Made by a program: the position numbers and the translations under genes. Under the pieces are notes generated by a model. The model was not told the origin of the DNA. It was given only the letters and a program-made list of their open reading frames with translations, and made no database searches. 64,000 bases of DNA from Bordetella genomosp. 1 (GTDB taxonomy: Bacteria; Pseudomonadota; Gammaproteobacteria; Burkholderiales; Burkholderiaceae_B): assembly GCF_002261335.1 (NCBI RefSeq), contig NZ_NEVL01000001.1, positions 496,001 to 560,000 of the forward strand. Direction: 5' to 3'. Below, piece by piece: positions 46,063 to 54,642 of the stretch; position 1 is the stretch's first letter; every line of letters begins with the position of its first letter.

Positions 46063-47214
46063 ATGGATACCTTGATTCCCCTCGACCTCGAAACCCTGCG
46101 CGTGATCTGGTGGGTGCTGCTCGGCGCCCTGCTGGTCGGCTTCGCCGTGATGGACGGCTTCGACCTCGGCGTGGCCGCGCTGCTGCCGGTGGTCGCCAAG
46201 ACCGACGCGGAACGCCGCGTCGTCATCAACGTGGTCGGCCCGGTGTGGGAAGGCAACCAGGTCTGGCTCATCACCGCCGGCGGCGCGATCTTCGCCGCCT
46301 GGCCGCTGCTCTACGCCGCCTCGTTCTCGGGCTTCTACCTGGCGATGATGCTGGTGCTGGTGGCGCTCATCCTGCGTCCGGTCGCGTTCAAGTACCGCAG
46401 CAAGATGGAGTCGACGCGCTGGCGCAGCAACTGGGACTACGTGCTGTGCTTCTGCGGCGTGGTGGCCTCGCTGGTGTTCGGCGTCGCCATGGGCAACATC
46501 ATCCTCGGCGTGCCGCACGGCTTCGATCCCGAATCGCTGCGGCCGATGTACAGCGGCCACTTCTTCCAGCTCTTCATGCCGTTCGCGCTGCTGGCCGGCG
46601 TGCTCAGCGTGGTGATGCTGGCGATGCACGGCGCCGTGCTGCTGGCCTGGCGCACCGGCGATCCGGTGTCGGGCCGCGCCCGCAAGTGGGGCCAGGTGGC
46701 CGCGCTGCTGACCGCCGCGTTGTTCACGGCGGGCGGCTTCTGGGTCGCGCACCTGAATGGCCACGTCATCACCGGCGGCGCCGTCACCAACGCCCTGGTC
46801 AGCCCGCTGGCCAAGACGGTGGAACTGCGCGAAGGCGGCTGGCTGCTCAACTTCGCCCGCTGGCCGCTGATGTGGATCGCGCCGGTGCTGGGCGTGGGCG
46901 GCGCGCTGCTGACCTTCGTGCTGCTGGCAATGCGCGCCAACGTGCTGTCGTTCCTGGCCTCGTCGGCGAGCATCGCCGGCGTGATCCTCACGGTGGGCTT
47001 CGCGCTGTTCCCGTTCATCATGCCTTCGTCGAGCAACCCCTCGGCCGGCCTGACCATCTGGGACGCCTCGTCGAGCCTGCTGACCCTGTGGATCATGCTG
47101 CTCGCCACCGCGATCTTCCTGCCCATCGTCACGCTCTACACCGCCTGGGTGTATCGCGTGATGCGCGGCAAGGTGACCACCGACAGCGTCACCGGCACGC
47201 CCAACTCGTACTGA
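46063..47214 (+). CDS. cydB: Cytochrome bd ubiquinol oxidase subunit II
   Basis: CydB, 383 residues, eight or nine membrane helices. GFAVMDGFDLGVAALLP and GPVWEGNQVWLITAGGAIFAAWP near the N-terminus, FRPVAFKYRSK-like LRPVAFKYRSKMESTRWR, and WDASSSLLTLWIMLLAT near the C-terminus are characteristic. It follows cydA by 15 bases. Confidence 0.97.
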   Translation: MDTLIPLDLETLRVIWWVLLGALLVGFAVMDGFDLGVAALLPVVAKTDAERRVVINVVGPVWEGNQVWLITAGGAIFAAWPLLYAASFSGFYLAMMLVLVALILRPVAFKYRSKMESTRWRSNWDYVLCFCGVVASLVFGVAMGNIILGVPHGFDPESLRPMYSGHFFQLFMPFALLAGVLSVVMLAMHGAVLLAWRTGDPVSGRARKWGQVAALLTAALFTAGGFWVAHLNGHVITGGAVTNALVSPLAKTVELREGGWLLNFARWPLMWIAPVLGVGGALLTFVLLAMRANVLSFLASSASIAGVILTVGFALFPFIMPSSSNPSAGLTIWDASSSLLTLWIMLLATAIFLPIVTLYTAWVYRVMRGKVTTDSVTGTPNSY

Positions 47215-47229
47215 TCAAGGAGCCCGGTC

Positions 47230-47355
47230 ATGTGGTATTTCTCGTGGATTCTCGGCCTGGGCCTGGCCTGCGCCTTCGCCATTCTCAATGCAATGTGGTT
47301 CGAGCTGCGCGAAGGGCATGAGCACGACCCGTTCAAGACGCCGGCCGAAGAGTGA
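47230..47355 (+). CDS. cydX: Cytochrome bd small subunit CydX
   Basis: A 41-residue single-helix protein between cydB and cydD: MWYFSWILGLGLACAFAILN followed by AMWFELREGHEHD. M-W-Y-F-x-W-I-L-G and the conserved central Asn/Met-W-x-E are the CydX/YbgT signature. CydX stabilises the heme b595/d site. AAGGAG lies about eight bases before the ATG. It overlaps cydD by GTGA. The gene is too short for most length cut-offs and is easily missed. Confidence 0.93.
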   Translation: MWYFSWILGLGLACAFAILNAMWFELREGHEHDPFKTPAEE

Positions 47356-49091
47356 GCAGTCCTTCCGGCGTCGAGCATGATCCGGCCGCCACGCTGCTGA
47401 AGCTTCCGCGCGAGCAATCGCGCTGGATGATGACGCGGGCGCGGCTGGCCCGGGTGCCGCTGGGCCTGGCGGCCGCCGCGCCGCTGGTGTCCGGCGTGTT
47501 GCTGGTGTGGCAGGCCTGGCTGCTGGCCGGCGTGCTGGACCGCGCCATCGTGGGCGGCGCCGCGCGCGCCGACCTGGCGCCCGCCATCATCGGCATCGTG
47601 CTGCTGGTGCTGGCGCGCGCCTGCCTGGCCTGGCTGGGCGAGCGCGCCGGCGCGCTCGCCGCCGAACGCATCAAGCATCAGTTGCGCCTGCAACTGTTTG
47701 GTCACCTGCTGGCGCAGGGCCCGCAATGGTCGCGTACGCGGCCCTCGGGCGAGCTCGCGAGCGCCGTGGTCGACCAGGTCGAAGCCTTCGACGGCTTCTT
47801 CGCCAAGTATCTTCCCGCCATGGGCGCGGCCGCCGTGCTGCCCGTGGCGTTCGCCGTGGTGGTGCTGCCGTCGGACGTGGTGTCCGGCCTGCTGCTGCTC
47901 GTCACGGCGCCGCTGATTCCGGTGTTCATGGCGCTGGTGGGCTGGGGCGCGGAAGCCGCCAGCCGCCGTCACATGCAGGCGCTGGCGCGCCTGTCCGGTT
48001 TCTTTGCCGACCGCCTGCGCGGGCTGGCCACGCTCAAGCTGTTCGGCCGGGCGCAGGCCGAGGCCGACAGCGTGGTGGCGGCCAGCGAGGGCGTGCGGCG
48101 TCGCACGCTCTCGGTGCTGCGCATCGCGTTCCTGTCCTCGGCGGTGCTGGAATTCTTCGCCGCGCTCGGCGTGGCCGGCGTGGCCGTGTACATCGGCCTC
48201 ACCTATCTCGGCTATCTCGACGTGCGCAGCGTGCCGCTGACACTGTCGGCCGGCTTCTTCTGTCTGCTGATGGCGCCGGAGGTCTACGCGCCGCTGCGCC
48301 AGTTCGCCGCGCACTATCACGACCGCGGCGCCGCGCGCGCCGCGGTGGCGCAGCTGGCGCAGGTGTTCGACGGCCTGCCGCCGGACGACGCGGCGCCGGC
48401 CCACGCCACGCGCGAGCCGCCCGCCGGTGCGCTGTCGCTGCGGTTGCGCCAGCTCGAGGTGTTGGCGCCCGGACGCCGTGCGCCGGTGCTGGCCGGACTC
48501 GATCTCGACCTGCGCGCGGGCGCGCAGGTGGCGTTGATGGGCGAGAGCGGCGCGGGCAAGACCACGCTGCTCGAGGCCATCGCGGGGCTGCGCAGCGCCG
48601 GCGGCGACGTGCTGCTGGGCGGCGTGCCGCTCGCGCAATGGGACGCGCGCCGCCTGCACGAGCGCGTGGCCGTGATCGGGCAGAAGCCCTACCTCATGGC
48701 CGGCACGCTGGCCGACAACATCCGGCTGGCGCGCCCCGAGGCCGCCGACGCCGAGGTGGCCGAGGCCGCCCGCCTTGCCGGGGTGATGGACTTTGCCGAG
48801 GCGCTGCCGCGCGGCCTGGACACGCCGCTCGACAGCCGCGGCCATGGCCTGTCCGGCGGACAGGCGCAACGGCTGGCGCTGGCGCGGCTGTTCCTGCGCG
48901 ACCCGGACCTGATCCTGCTCGACGAGCCCACCGCGCATCTCGACGCCGCGACGCAGGCGCGCGTGCTCGATGCGGTGCTGGCATTCGCAGCGGGCCGCAC
49001 GCTGATTCTCTCGACCCACGCCGAGGCGGTGGCGCAGCGCCTGCCCGCCGTCTGGCGGCTGCGCGACGGCCGCATGGAGGTCTCGTCATGA
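47352..49091 (+). CDS. cydD: Thiol-reductant ABC exporter subunit CydD
   Basis: A 579-residue half-transporter: six N-terminal helices, then the ATPase with Walker A LMGESGAGKTTLLEAIAGL, signature GLSGGQAQRLALARLF and Walker B LILLDEPTAHLD. CydDC exports glutathione/cysteine or supports heme loading needed for cytochrome bd assembly. The GTG start at 47352 overlaps the cydX stop. Part of the cyd operon, overlapping cydC by four bases. Confidence 0.95.
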   Translation: MSSPSGVEHDPAATLLKLPREQSRWMMTRARLARVPLGLAAAAPLVSGVLLVWQAWLLAGVLDRAIVGGAARADLAPAIIGIVLLVLARACLAWLGERAGALAAERIKHQLRLQLFGHLLAQGPQWSRTRPSGELASAVVDQVEAFDGFFAKYLPAMGAAAVLPVAFAVVVLPSDVVSGLLLLVTAPLIPVFMALVGWGAEAASRRHMQALARLSGFFADRLRGLATLKLFGRAQAEADSVVAASEGVRRRTLSVLRIAFLSSAVLEFFAALGVAGVAVYIGLTYLGYLDVRSVPLTLSAGFFCLLMAPEVYAPLRQFAAHYHDRGAARAAVAQLAQVFDGLPPDDAAPAHATREPPAGALSLRLRQLEVLAPGRRAPVLAGLDLDLRAGAQVALMGESGAGKTTLLEAIAGLRSAGGDVLLGGVPLAQWDARRLHERVAVIGQKPYLMAGTLADNIRLARPEAADAEVAEAARLAGVMDFAEALPRGLDTPLDSRGHGLSGGQAQRLALARLFLRDPDLILLDEPTAHLDAATQARVLDAVLAFAAGRTLILSTHAEAVAQRLPAVWRLRDGRMEVSS

Positions 49092-50779
49092 AGCGCTCGC
49101 TGCTGTGGCGCGTGTATGGCCGGCGCAAGGGCGGGCTCGCGCTGGCGCTGTTCCTGTCCTTGCTCACCTTGGCCGCCGGCGTGGCGCTGCTGGGCGTGTC
49201 GGGCTGGTTCCTCACCGGCGCCGCCCTGGCGGGCGCGGGCGCCATGTTCAATCTGTTCGTGCCCTCGTCGCTGGTGCGCGGCCTGTCGTTCATCCGCATC
49301 TGCTCGCGCTACGCCGAGCGGCTCGCCGGCCATGCCACGACGCTGCGCCTGCTGGCCGACCTGCGCGGCACGGTGTTCAACGCCCTGGTGCGGCTCACGC
49401 CGCGCCAGCTGGCACGCTATCGCGCGGGCGACCTGGTCGCGCGCCTGACCGGCGACGTCGACGCGCTCGACACGGTGTTCCTGTTCGTGCTGGCGCCGGT
49501 GGCGACGGCCGTGCTGGGCGGCGCCATCCTGTGCACCGTGCTGGGCTACTGGATTCCCGCGGCGGGCCTGGCGCTCGGCGCGGCCCTGCTGGTGGCATGC
49601 CTGCTGGTGCCGTGGGCCCTGGCGCGCGCCGCGCGCCGCGCCGGCAGCCAGGCGCAGACCGAGGCGGCGGCGCTGCGCAGCGCCGTGATCGACGCGGTCG
49701 AGGGCCATGGCGACATCACCGCGCACAACGCGCAGGCGCGCGTCTGCGCCCAGTTCGACACGGCGTGCGCGGGCCTGGCCCAGGCGCGCGGCGTGCAGGC
49801 GCGGGTGGCCGCGCGCGGGCTCTGGCTGGTGCAGGCCTGCGCCGGCCTCGCGATGGTCGCGGTGCTGTGGTTCGGCATCCCCGCCGTGGCGGCGGGGACC
49901 TTGTCGGGGCCGCTGATGGCGGGCCTGGTGCTGGCCACGCTCGGCGTGTTCGAGATCGCCGGCCCGATCATGCGCGGCGCGGCGCGGCTGGGCGGTGCGC
50001 GCGCGGCGGCCGGCCGCATCGCCGCCATCGTCGAGCGCGAGCCCGACCTGCGCGATCCGCTCGAGCCACAGGCCCTGCCCGAATCCGGCCTGCTGGTGGC
50101 GCGCGACGTGGCCTTCGCCTATCCCGCGCGCGAGGGCGACACGCAGCAGGCGCGGCTGCTCCATGACGTGTCATTGACGATCGAGCCGGGCGCGCGCGTG
50201 GCGATCGCCGGGCCGAGCGGCTCGGGCAAGTCGACCCTGCTGGCGCTGCTGCTGCGCATGGAGGATCCGCAGCGCGGCAGCATCACGTATGGCGGCGTCG
50301 CCCTGCGCGATTGCGCCCAGGCCGACGTGCATCGCCGCATCGCGCTGCTGTCGCAGGATGCGCCGGTGTTCATCGGCACGCTGCGCACCAACCTGCTGAT
50401 CGGCGCGCCGGATGCGAGCGACGAGCGCCTGATGGCGATGCTGGACCGGGCGCGGCTGGGCGACTTCGTGCGCGGTCTGCCGCAAGGGCTCGACACCTGG
50501 GTGGGCGAGGGCGGCGCCGGTCTGTCGGTGGGCCAGGCGCGGCGTCTGTGCCTGGCGCGCGCGCTGCTGTCGCCGGCGCAGGTGCTGCTGCTGGACGAGC
50601 CCACGGCCGGGCTCGACGGCCCCACCGAAGCCGCGTTCCTGGCCGACCTGGCACGCGCCACCGAGGGGCGTACCGTTGTGCTCGCAACCCATGCCGCCCT
50701 GCCGGCGGGCGCGGTCGATCGCGTGTATCGCATGCAGGCGGGCGCGCCGCGTCTCGCGGTGGACTCGGCGCTGGCTTAA
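49088..50779 (+). CDS. cydC: Thiol-reductant ABC exporter subunit CydC
   Basis: A 563-residue half-transporter partner of CydD. N-terminus MKRSLLWRVYGRRKGGLALA; six helices; Walker A IAGPSGSGKSTLLALLL; Walker B VLLLDEPTAGLDG. The ABC signature reads LSVGQARRLCLARAL, with Val in place of the usual first Gly. The reading frame is open far upstream through cydD, but the ATG at 49088 (overlapping the cydD stop) is the clear start. Last gene of the cyd operon. Confidence 0.94.
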   Translation: MKRSLLWRVYGRRKGGLALALFLSLLTLAAGVALLGVSGWFLTGAALAGAGAMFNLFVPSSLVRGLSFIRICSRYAERLAGHATTLRLLADLRGTVFNALVRLTPRQLARYRAGDLVARLTGDVDALDTVFLFVLAPVATAVLGGAILCTVLGYWIPAAGLALGAALLVACLLVPWALARAARRAGSQAQTEAAALRSAVIDAVEGHGDITAHNAQARVCAQFDTACAGLAQARGVQARVAARGLWLVQACAGLAMVAVLWFGIPAVAAGTLSGPLMAGLVLATLGVFEIAGPIMRGAARLGGARAAAGRIAAIVEREPDLRDPLEPQALPESGLLVARDVAFAYPAREGDTQQARLLHDVSLTIEPGARVAIAGPSGSGKSTLLALLLRMEDPQRGSITYGGVALRDCAQADVHRRIALLSQDAPVFIGTLRTNLLIGAPDASDERLMAMLDRARLGDFVRGLPQGLDTWVGEGGAGLSVGQARRLCLARALLSPAQVLLLDEPTAGLDGPTEAAFLADLARATEGRTVVLATHAALPAGAVDRVYRMQAGAPRLAVDSALA

Positions 50780-50833
50780 GCGGGTGAGCCCGGTTATAGT
50801 GCGCCTTGCTCGATTTCTTGCGGGACGGACCCA

Positions 50834-51382
50834 ATGCAGAACGAATCCGCCGAATTCATCCGGCGCACCATCCGCAGCGTCCCCGACTGGCCCACCGCCG
50901 GCGTGACTTTCCGCGACATCACCCCGGTGCTCCAGGATCCCCGCACGTTCCGCGTGCTCATCGATCTCTTCGTTTATCGCTACATGCGCCAGCGCCTCGA
51001 TCTCGTGGCGGGCGTGGACGCGCGCGGCTTCATCCTGGGCAGCGTGCTGGCCTACGAGCTCAACCTCGGTTTCGTGCCGGTGCGCAAGAAGGGCAAGCTG
51101 CCGTTCCGCACCGTGGCCGAGGAGTATTCGCTGGAGTACGGCAATGCCACGGTCGAGATGCACACCGACGCGGTGCGCACCGGCCAGCGCGTGCTGCTGA
51201 TCGACGACCTCGTCGCCACCGGCGGCACCATGGTCGCCGCGATCAAGCTGTTGCAGCGCCTGGGCGCCAACGTGGTCGAGGCGGCCGCGGTGATCGACCT
51301 GCCGCATCTGGGCGGCTCGGCCCAGATCAAGTCGACCGGCACGCCGCTCTTCACGGTCTGCGGCTTCGACGCCACCGAATAG
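50834..51382 (+). CDS. apt: Adenine phosphoribosyltransferase
   Basis: Salvages adenine to AMP. 182 residues with [20 protein letters not shown] near the N-terminus, [28 protein letters not shown], and the PRPP motif [19 protein letters not shown]. It starts 54 bases after cydC and could be cotranscribed; a terminator follows. Confidence 0.96.
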   Translation: MQNESAEFIRRTIRSVPDWPTAGVTFRDITPVLQDPRTFRVLIDLFVYRYMRQRLDLVAGVDARGFILGSVLAYELNLGFVPVRKKGKLPFRTVAEEYSLEYGNATVEMHTDAVRTGQRVLLIDDLVATGGTMVAAIKLLQRLGANVVEAAAVIDLPHLGGSAQIKSTGTPLFTVCGFDATE

Positions 51383-51401
51383 GCGCGCGCGGCGCCCATG
51401 C

Positions 51402-51428
51402 AAAAGGACGGCCGAGGCCGTCCTTTTT
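51402..51428. terminator. Bidirectional terminator (apt / LysR)
   Basis: AAAAGGACGGCC (51402-51413) and GGCCGTCCTTTT (51416-51427) form a tight hairpin with A and T tracts on both sides, between convergent genes. Confidence 0.85.
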
Positions 51429-51445
51429 GTTTGCGGCATCCGCGC

Positions 51446-52345
51446 TCACGCGGCTTCGGCTTCGTTCAGGCGCGGCTGGATGAAGTCGAGGAACGCGCGC
51501 GTCTTGGCCGGGATGCGGCGCGAGGGCAGCAGCGCGAACAGCGGCATCGGCGTGAGGCTCCATTCGGGCAGCACCCGCACCAGGCCGCTTTGCGCGATCG
51601 CGCGCTCCATCGCATCGAACACCAGCAGCGGCGTGATGCCCATGCCATGGCTGGCGAGGCGGCCCAGCATGCCGACGTTGTTGGCGGCCAGGCGGCCGGT
51701 GACCTGCACGCGCTCCACCTTTTCGCCCGAGTGCAGCACCCAGTAGGAGAAAGCCTCGCTCATGGCCGGGCGCAGGCACTCGTGGTGACCCAGGTCGGCC
51801 GGCGTGCGCGGCGCGCCGTGCAGCTCCAGGTATTGCGGCGAGGCGTAGAGCTGCTGCGTCATCAGCACGATCTGCTTGGCCACCAGGCTGGAATCGGGCT
51901 GCTGGCCGAAGCGCAGCACCAGGTCGAAGGGATTGCTGATCGGGTCGATGGGCCGCAGGCTCAGGTCGAAATCGCATTCGATGTCCGGATACTGCTGGCG
52001 GAATTCGCGGATCACGATGGGCAGGAAGAGCTGCGCCAGGCTGGTCGGCATCGAGATGCGCAGCCGGCCCTTGGGCTGGGCCGCCATGTCCTGCAGCTGC
52101 TCGTGGGCGACGCGCGCTTCCTCCACGATGTGACGGCAGCGCTCGAAGTACACCGCGCCCGCCTCGGTCAGGTCGATGCGGCGCGTGCTGCGATTGAGCA
52201 GCTTCATGCCGATGTTGCGCTCGAGCTCGCTGACGCGGCGCGACAGCGTGGAGGTGGGGATGTTCAGCGCATCGGCGGCGTGGCTGAAGTTCTTGCGCTT
52301 GGCCACCTCGACGAACAGCGCAATGTCATTGAGCTGGATATCCAT
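51446..52345 (-). CDS. LysR-family transcriptional regulator
   Basis: A 299-residue LTTR. Winged HTH at residues 4-62: LNDIALFVEVAKRKNFSHAA, LNIPTSTLSRRVSELERNIG, LLNRSTRRIDLTEAG. The effector-binding domain begins GRLRISMPTSLAQLFLPIVI. It is of the CrgA/AaeR/DsdC-like cluster that often regulates a divergent efflux or catabolic gene. Divergent from the DUF4148 gene 383 bases away; whether it acts there is not known. Confidence 0.92.
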   Translation of the reverse strand: MDIQLNDIALFVEVAKRKNFSHAADALNIPTSTLSRRVSELERNIGMKLLNRSTRRIDLTEAGAVYFERCRHIVEEARVAHEQLQDMAAQPKGRLRISMPTSLAQLFLPIVIREFRQQYPDIECDFDLSLRPIDPISNPFDLVLRFGQQPDSSLVAKQIVLMTQQLYASPQYLELHGAPRTPADLGHHECLRPAMSEAFSYWVLHSGEKVERVQVTGRLAANNVGMLGRLASHGMGITPLLVFDAMERAIAQSGLVRVLPEWSLTPMPLFALLPSRRIPAKTRAFLDFIQPRLNEAEAA

Positions 52346-52728
52346 GATTTTTCTCTGGTCTTGCTGCGAGCCGGCCCGGCGCGTCGCGATGCGCGCGAGG
52401 GCGGGCCGGTCGTCGTCTGGGGCGCAGGGCGCCCGCGCTCGTTCCGGCGCACCGGTCGCGCGGCGCCCGCGGGCCGCCCATGATAAGGGCGGAAACCCCG
52501 GCCCGTGCGGCCAAACCGTGCGGGCCGGCAGGCCCGGACCTGGCCATGTGGCGTCGCCTATATGATATTTGGCGGGAACTGACAGTATTCTGATTTATTG
52601 TTCCACTGGTGGAAGAGATATAACCATATTCAGGGTTTTTACTAGGTCGCGCTGGCGGGATACTCACCGCACGCCGCGAACCCGAGGCGCCGAGGGGCGC
52701 CGGGCGCGGTCGAAGAGGGAGAAGATCA
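52346..52728. other. 383-base intergenic region between LysR and DUF4148 genes
   Basis: Starts GC-rich next to the LysR gene and becomes AT-rich from about 52555. It contains the dyad and box described separately (52601-52664). No short gene is supported. Confidence 0.6.
52601..52664 (+). promoter_or_regulatory. Promoter module A (dyad + ATTCAGGGTT box + GATACT) before DUF4148 gene
   Basis: TTCCACTGGTGGAA (52601-52614), ATTCAGGGTT (52628-52637), TACT then GGTC (52640-52648), GATACT (52659-52664). The dyad centre is 20.5 bases before the box and the -10-like hexamer starts 31 bases after the box start. The identical geometry recurs at 53189-53253. Confidence 0.55.
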
Positions 52729-53085
52729 ATGAAACCGTACCTAGCCGCCGCACTCGCCGCCCTGACCGTTGCCGGCATGTCCGCCGCCCACGCCGAAGGC
52801 AAGACCCGCGAACAGGTCCAGGCCGAACTGCGCGATGCCAAGGCCGCCGGTCGCGTCACCTTTGGCGAGCTCGACTATCCGCCCGCCGCGCCGCTCACCA
52901 CCGACTCGACCCGCGCCGCCGCCACGCCGGCCGCCGCTGCGCCCGCCGCTGCCCCGGCTGCTGCGCCCGCCGCGGCGCCCGCCGCCGGCAAGACGCGCGA
53001 GCAGGTCCGTGCGGAATTACAACAGGCGAAGGCCGCCGGCCAGGTCACGTTCGGCGAGCTGGACTACCCGCCCGCGGGCAACTGA
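52729..53085 (+). CDS. Secreted DUF4148 protein with duplicated motif
   Basis: A 118-residue exported protein. Signal peptide MKPYLAAALAALTVAGMSAA ends near HA-EG. The mature protein has two nearly identical DUF4148 units, GKTREQVQAEL...AKAAGRVTFGELDYPPA (about residues 24-53) and GKTREQVRAEL...AKAAGQVTFGELDYPPA (about 87-116), joined by a 30-residue Ala/Pro repeat linker. DUF4148 proteins are common in Burkholderiales and have no known function. GAGGGAGAAG precedes the ATG. It shares a promoter layout with the porin that follows. Confidence 0.85.
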   Translation: MKPYLAAALAALTVAGMSAAHAEGKTREQVQAELRDAKAAGRVTFGELDYPPAAPLTTDSTRAAATPAAAAPAAAPAAAPAAAPAAGKTREQVRAELQQAKAAGQVTFGELDYPPAGN

Positions 53086-53100
53086 AGCCCTGTCGTATCG

Positions 53101-53121
53101 GCCCCTGCGCCGGGGCGTTTT
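53101..53121 (+). terminator. Small hairpin after the DUF4148 gene
   Basis: GCCCC (53101-53105), loop TGCGCC, GGGGC (53112-53116), GTTTT. A short but plausible terminator. Confidence 0.5.
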
Positions 53122-53188
53122 CCCTATGAAAACACTGTATTTGGCGCCATTCCAACTGAGCAATGAAAGTGGAATGTTTTGAATCATC

Positions 53189-53253
53189 TTTCCATCGATG
53201 GAAAGGTGTTATCAAAATTCAGGGTTACTCCGGGTCCGGCCTGCGCAGACACT
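53189..53253 (+). promoter_or_regulatory. Promoter module B (dyad + ATTCAGGGTT box + GACACT) before porin gene
   Basis: TTTCCATCGATGGAAA (53189-53204, perfect palindrome), ATTCAGGGTT (53217-53226), TACT then GGTC (53226-53235), GACACT (53248-53253). The dyad-to-box and box-to-hexamer distances equal those of module A. Additional ATTCCA (53149-53154) and TGGAAT (53170-53175) half-sites lie just upstream. Confidence 0.55.
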
Positions 53254-53351
53254 TCGATCTGTGTGTGCCGGAGCCGATGCGGCGGCCCAGGCGCTGGAAA
53301 CGGCGCGACGCGCACAAGCCTGTTCAGTCATCCGCATTGGGAAAACGAAAC

Positions 53352-54461
53352 ATGAAAAAGACGCTATTGGCCATGGCGCTGCTTGCTGGCTTCGCCGGCG
53401 CGGCACAGGCAGCCGACTCGGTCACGCTGTACGGCCTGATCGACGCCGGTATCGGTTACGAGCAAGTCAAATTCAAGGGCGACAAGCAGAGCCGCGTCGG
53501 CGCCGTCCAGGGCGTGAGCAGCGGTTCGCGCTTCGGCATGCGCGGTTCGGAAGACCTGGGCGACGGCCTGCGCGCCGTCTTCACGCTGGAAGCCGGCTTC
53601 GGCCCGCTCAACGGCAACTCGCTGCAAGGCGGCCGCCTGTTCGGTCGTCAAGCCACCGTCGGTCTGGACAGCGACAGCTGGGGCCGCCTGGAATTCGGTC
53701 GTCAGACCAACATGGCCAGCAAGTTCATGGGCCAGATCGATCCGTTCTCGATCAGCTACAACACCGCCAACATCGGCACCACGTTCAGCGCCGCCAACAC
53801 GATGCGCCTGGACAACATGGTCCTGTATCAAACCCCGAACCTGAGCGGCTTCAAGTTCGGCGTGGGCTACTCGTTCAGCGCTGACGACACGCTGCAGGAC
53901 GGCAACACCGGCTTCCAGACCAACGACAACAACCGCGAAATCACCGCTGGCCTGCAATACGCCAACGGCCCGGTCAATGTCGCGCTGATGTACGACCGCC
54001 TGAACCCCAGCAACGGCCGCGCCGACGCCAACGAAACCACCAGCATCCAGTCGTACGCCCTGGGCGGCACCTATGACTTCGAAGTGGTGAAGCTCGCTGC
54101 CGCCTTCGGTCAGACCCGCGACGGCTGGTTCATCGGCCAGAACATGGGCACCACGCCCGATGGCATGCAGAAGCTCGGCACCTTCAAGACCGCCGACGGC
54201 TTCCGCGCCAACTCGTACATGATCGGCGCCACCGTGCCGCTCGGCCGTCACGCCGTGTTCGGTTCGTGGCAGCGTGCCACGCCCAACAACGACAAGCTGA
54301 CGGGCGACGACGCCACGTTCAACGTGTACAGCCTGGGCTACACCTACGATCTGTCCAAGCGTACCAACCTGTACGCCTACGCCTCCTACGGCGACAACTA
54401 CGCGTTCCAGCACGATGCTCGGGACACGGCTGTCGCAGTCGGCCTGCGTCACCGGTTCTAA
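53352..54461 (+). CDS. Major Gram-negative trimeric porin
   Basis: A 369-residue outer-membrane porin very like the Bordetella/Achromobacter major porin. Signal peptide MKKTLLAMALLAGFAGAAQA is followed by ADSVTLYGLIDAGIGYEQ; then SSGSRFGMRGSEDLGDGLRA, GRQATVGLDSDSWGRLEFGR, and C-terminal VAVGLRHRF with terminal Phe. Codon use looks more restricted than in neighbouring genes, suggesting strong expression. The ATG at 53352 is preceded by weak GGGAAAACG. Its leader contains promoter module B. Confidence 0.95.
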   Translation: MKKTLLAMALLAGFAGAAQAADSVTLYGLIDAGIGYEQVKFKGDKQSRVGAVQGVSSGSRFGMRGSEDLGDGLRAVFTLEAGFGPLNGNSLQGGRLFGRQATVGLDSDSWGRLEFGRQTNMASKFMGQIDPFSISYNTANIGTTFSAANTMRLDNMVLYQTPNLSGFKFGVGYSFSADDTLQDGNTGFQTNDNNREITAGLQYANGPVNVALMYDRLNPSNGRADANETTSIQSYALGGTYDFEVVKLAAAFGQTRDGWFIGQNMGTTPDGMQKLGTFKTADGFRANSYMIGATVPLGRHAVFGSWQRATPNNDKLTGDDATFNVYSLGYTYDLSKRTNLYAYASYGDNYAFQHDARDTAVAVGLRHRF

Positions 54462-54575
54462 GCAACGATCGCGCCTGGTTTAACCCTGGATTCGCGGGCT
54501 ATCTCCGTAGACCGCTTTGAGTGACATCGAACCCCCCCAGTTTTGCCCCAGGCGCGATTGAAGCGTGGAAAGAGC

Positions 54576-54605
54576 AGGGCCTCCGCAAGGAGGCCCTCTC
54601 ATTTT
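54576..54605 (+). terminator. Terminator after the porin
   Basis: AGGGCCTCC (54576-54584), loop GCAA, GGAGGCCCT (54589-54597), then CTCATTTT. A GNRA-type loop on a stable stem. Confidence 0.83.
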
Positions 54606-54642
54606 GTGCGGCCGGTCTTTGCGGGCCGCCATGCCGTGGGGG

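Noticed and set aside
47507-49087. Long upstream extension of the cydC frame through cydD
   Set aside because: Different frame of cydD with Arg/Ala-rich nonsense; the ATG at 49088 overlaps the cydD stop and begins the CydC homology.
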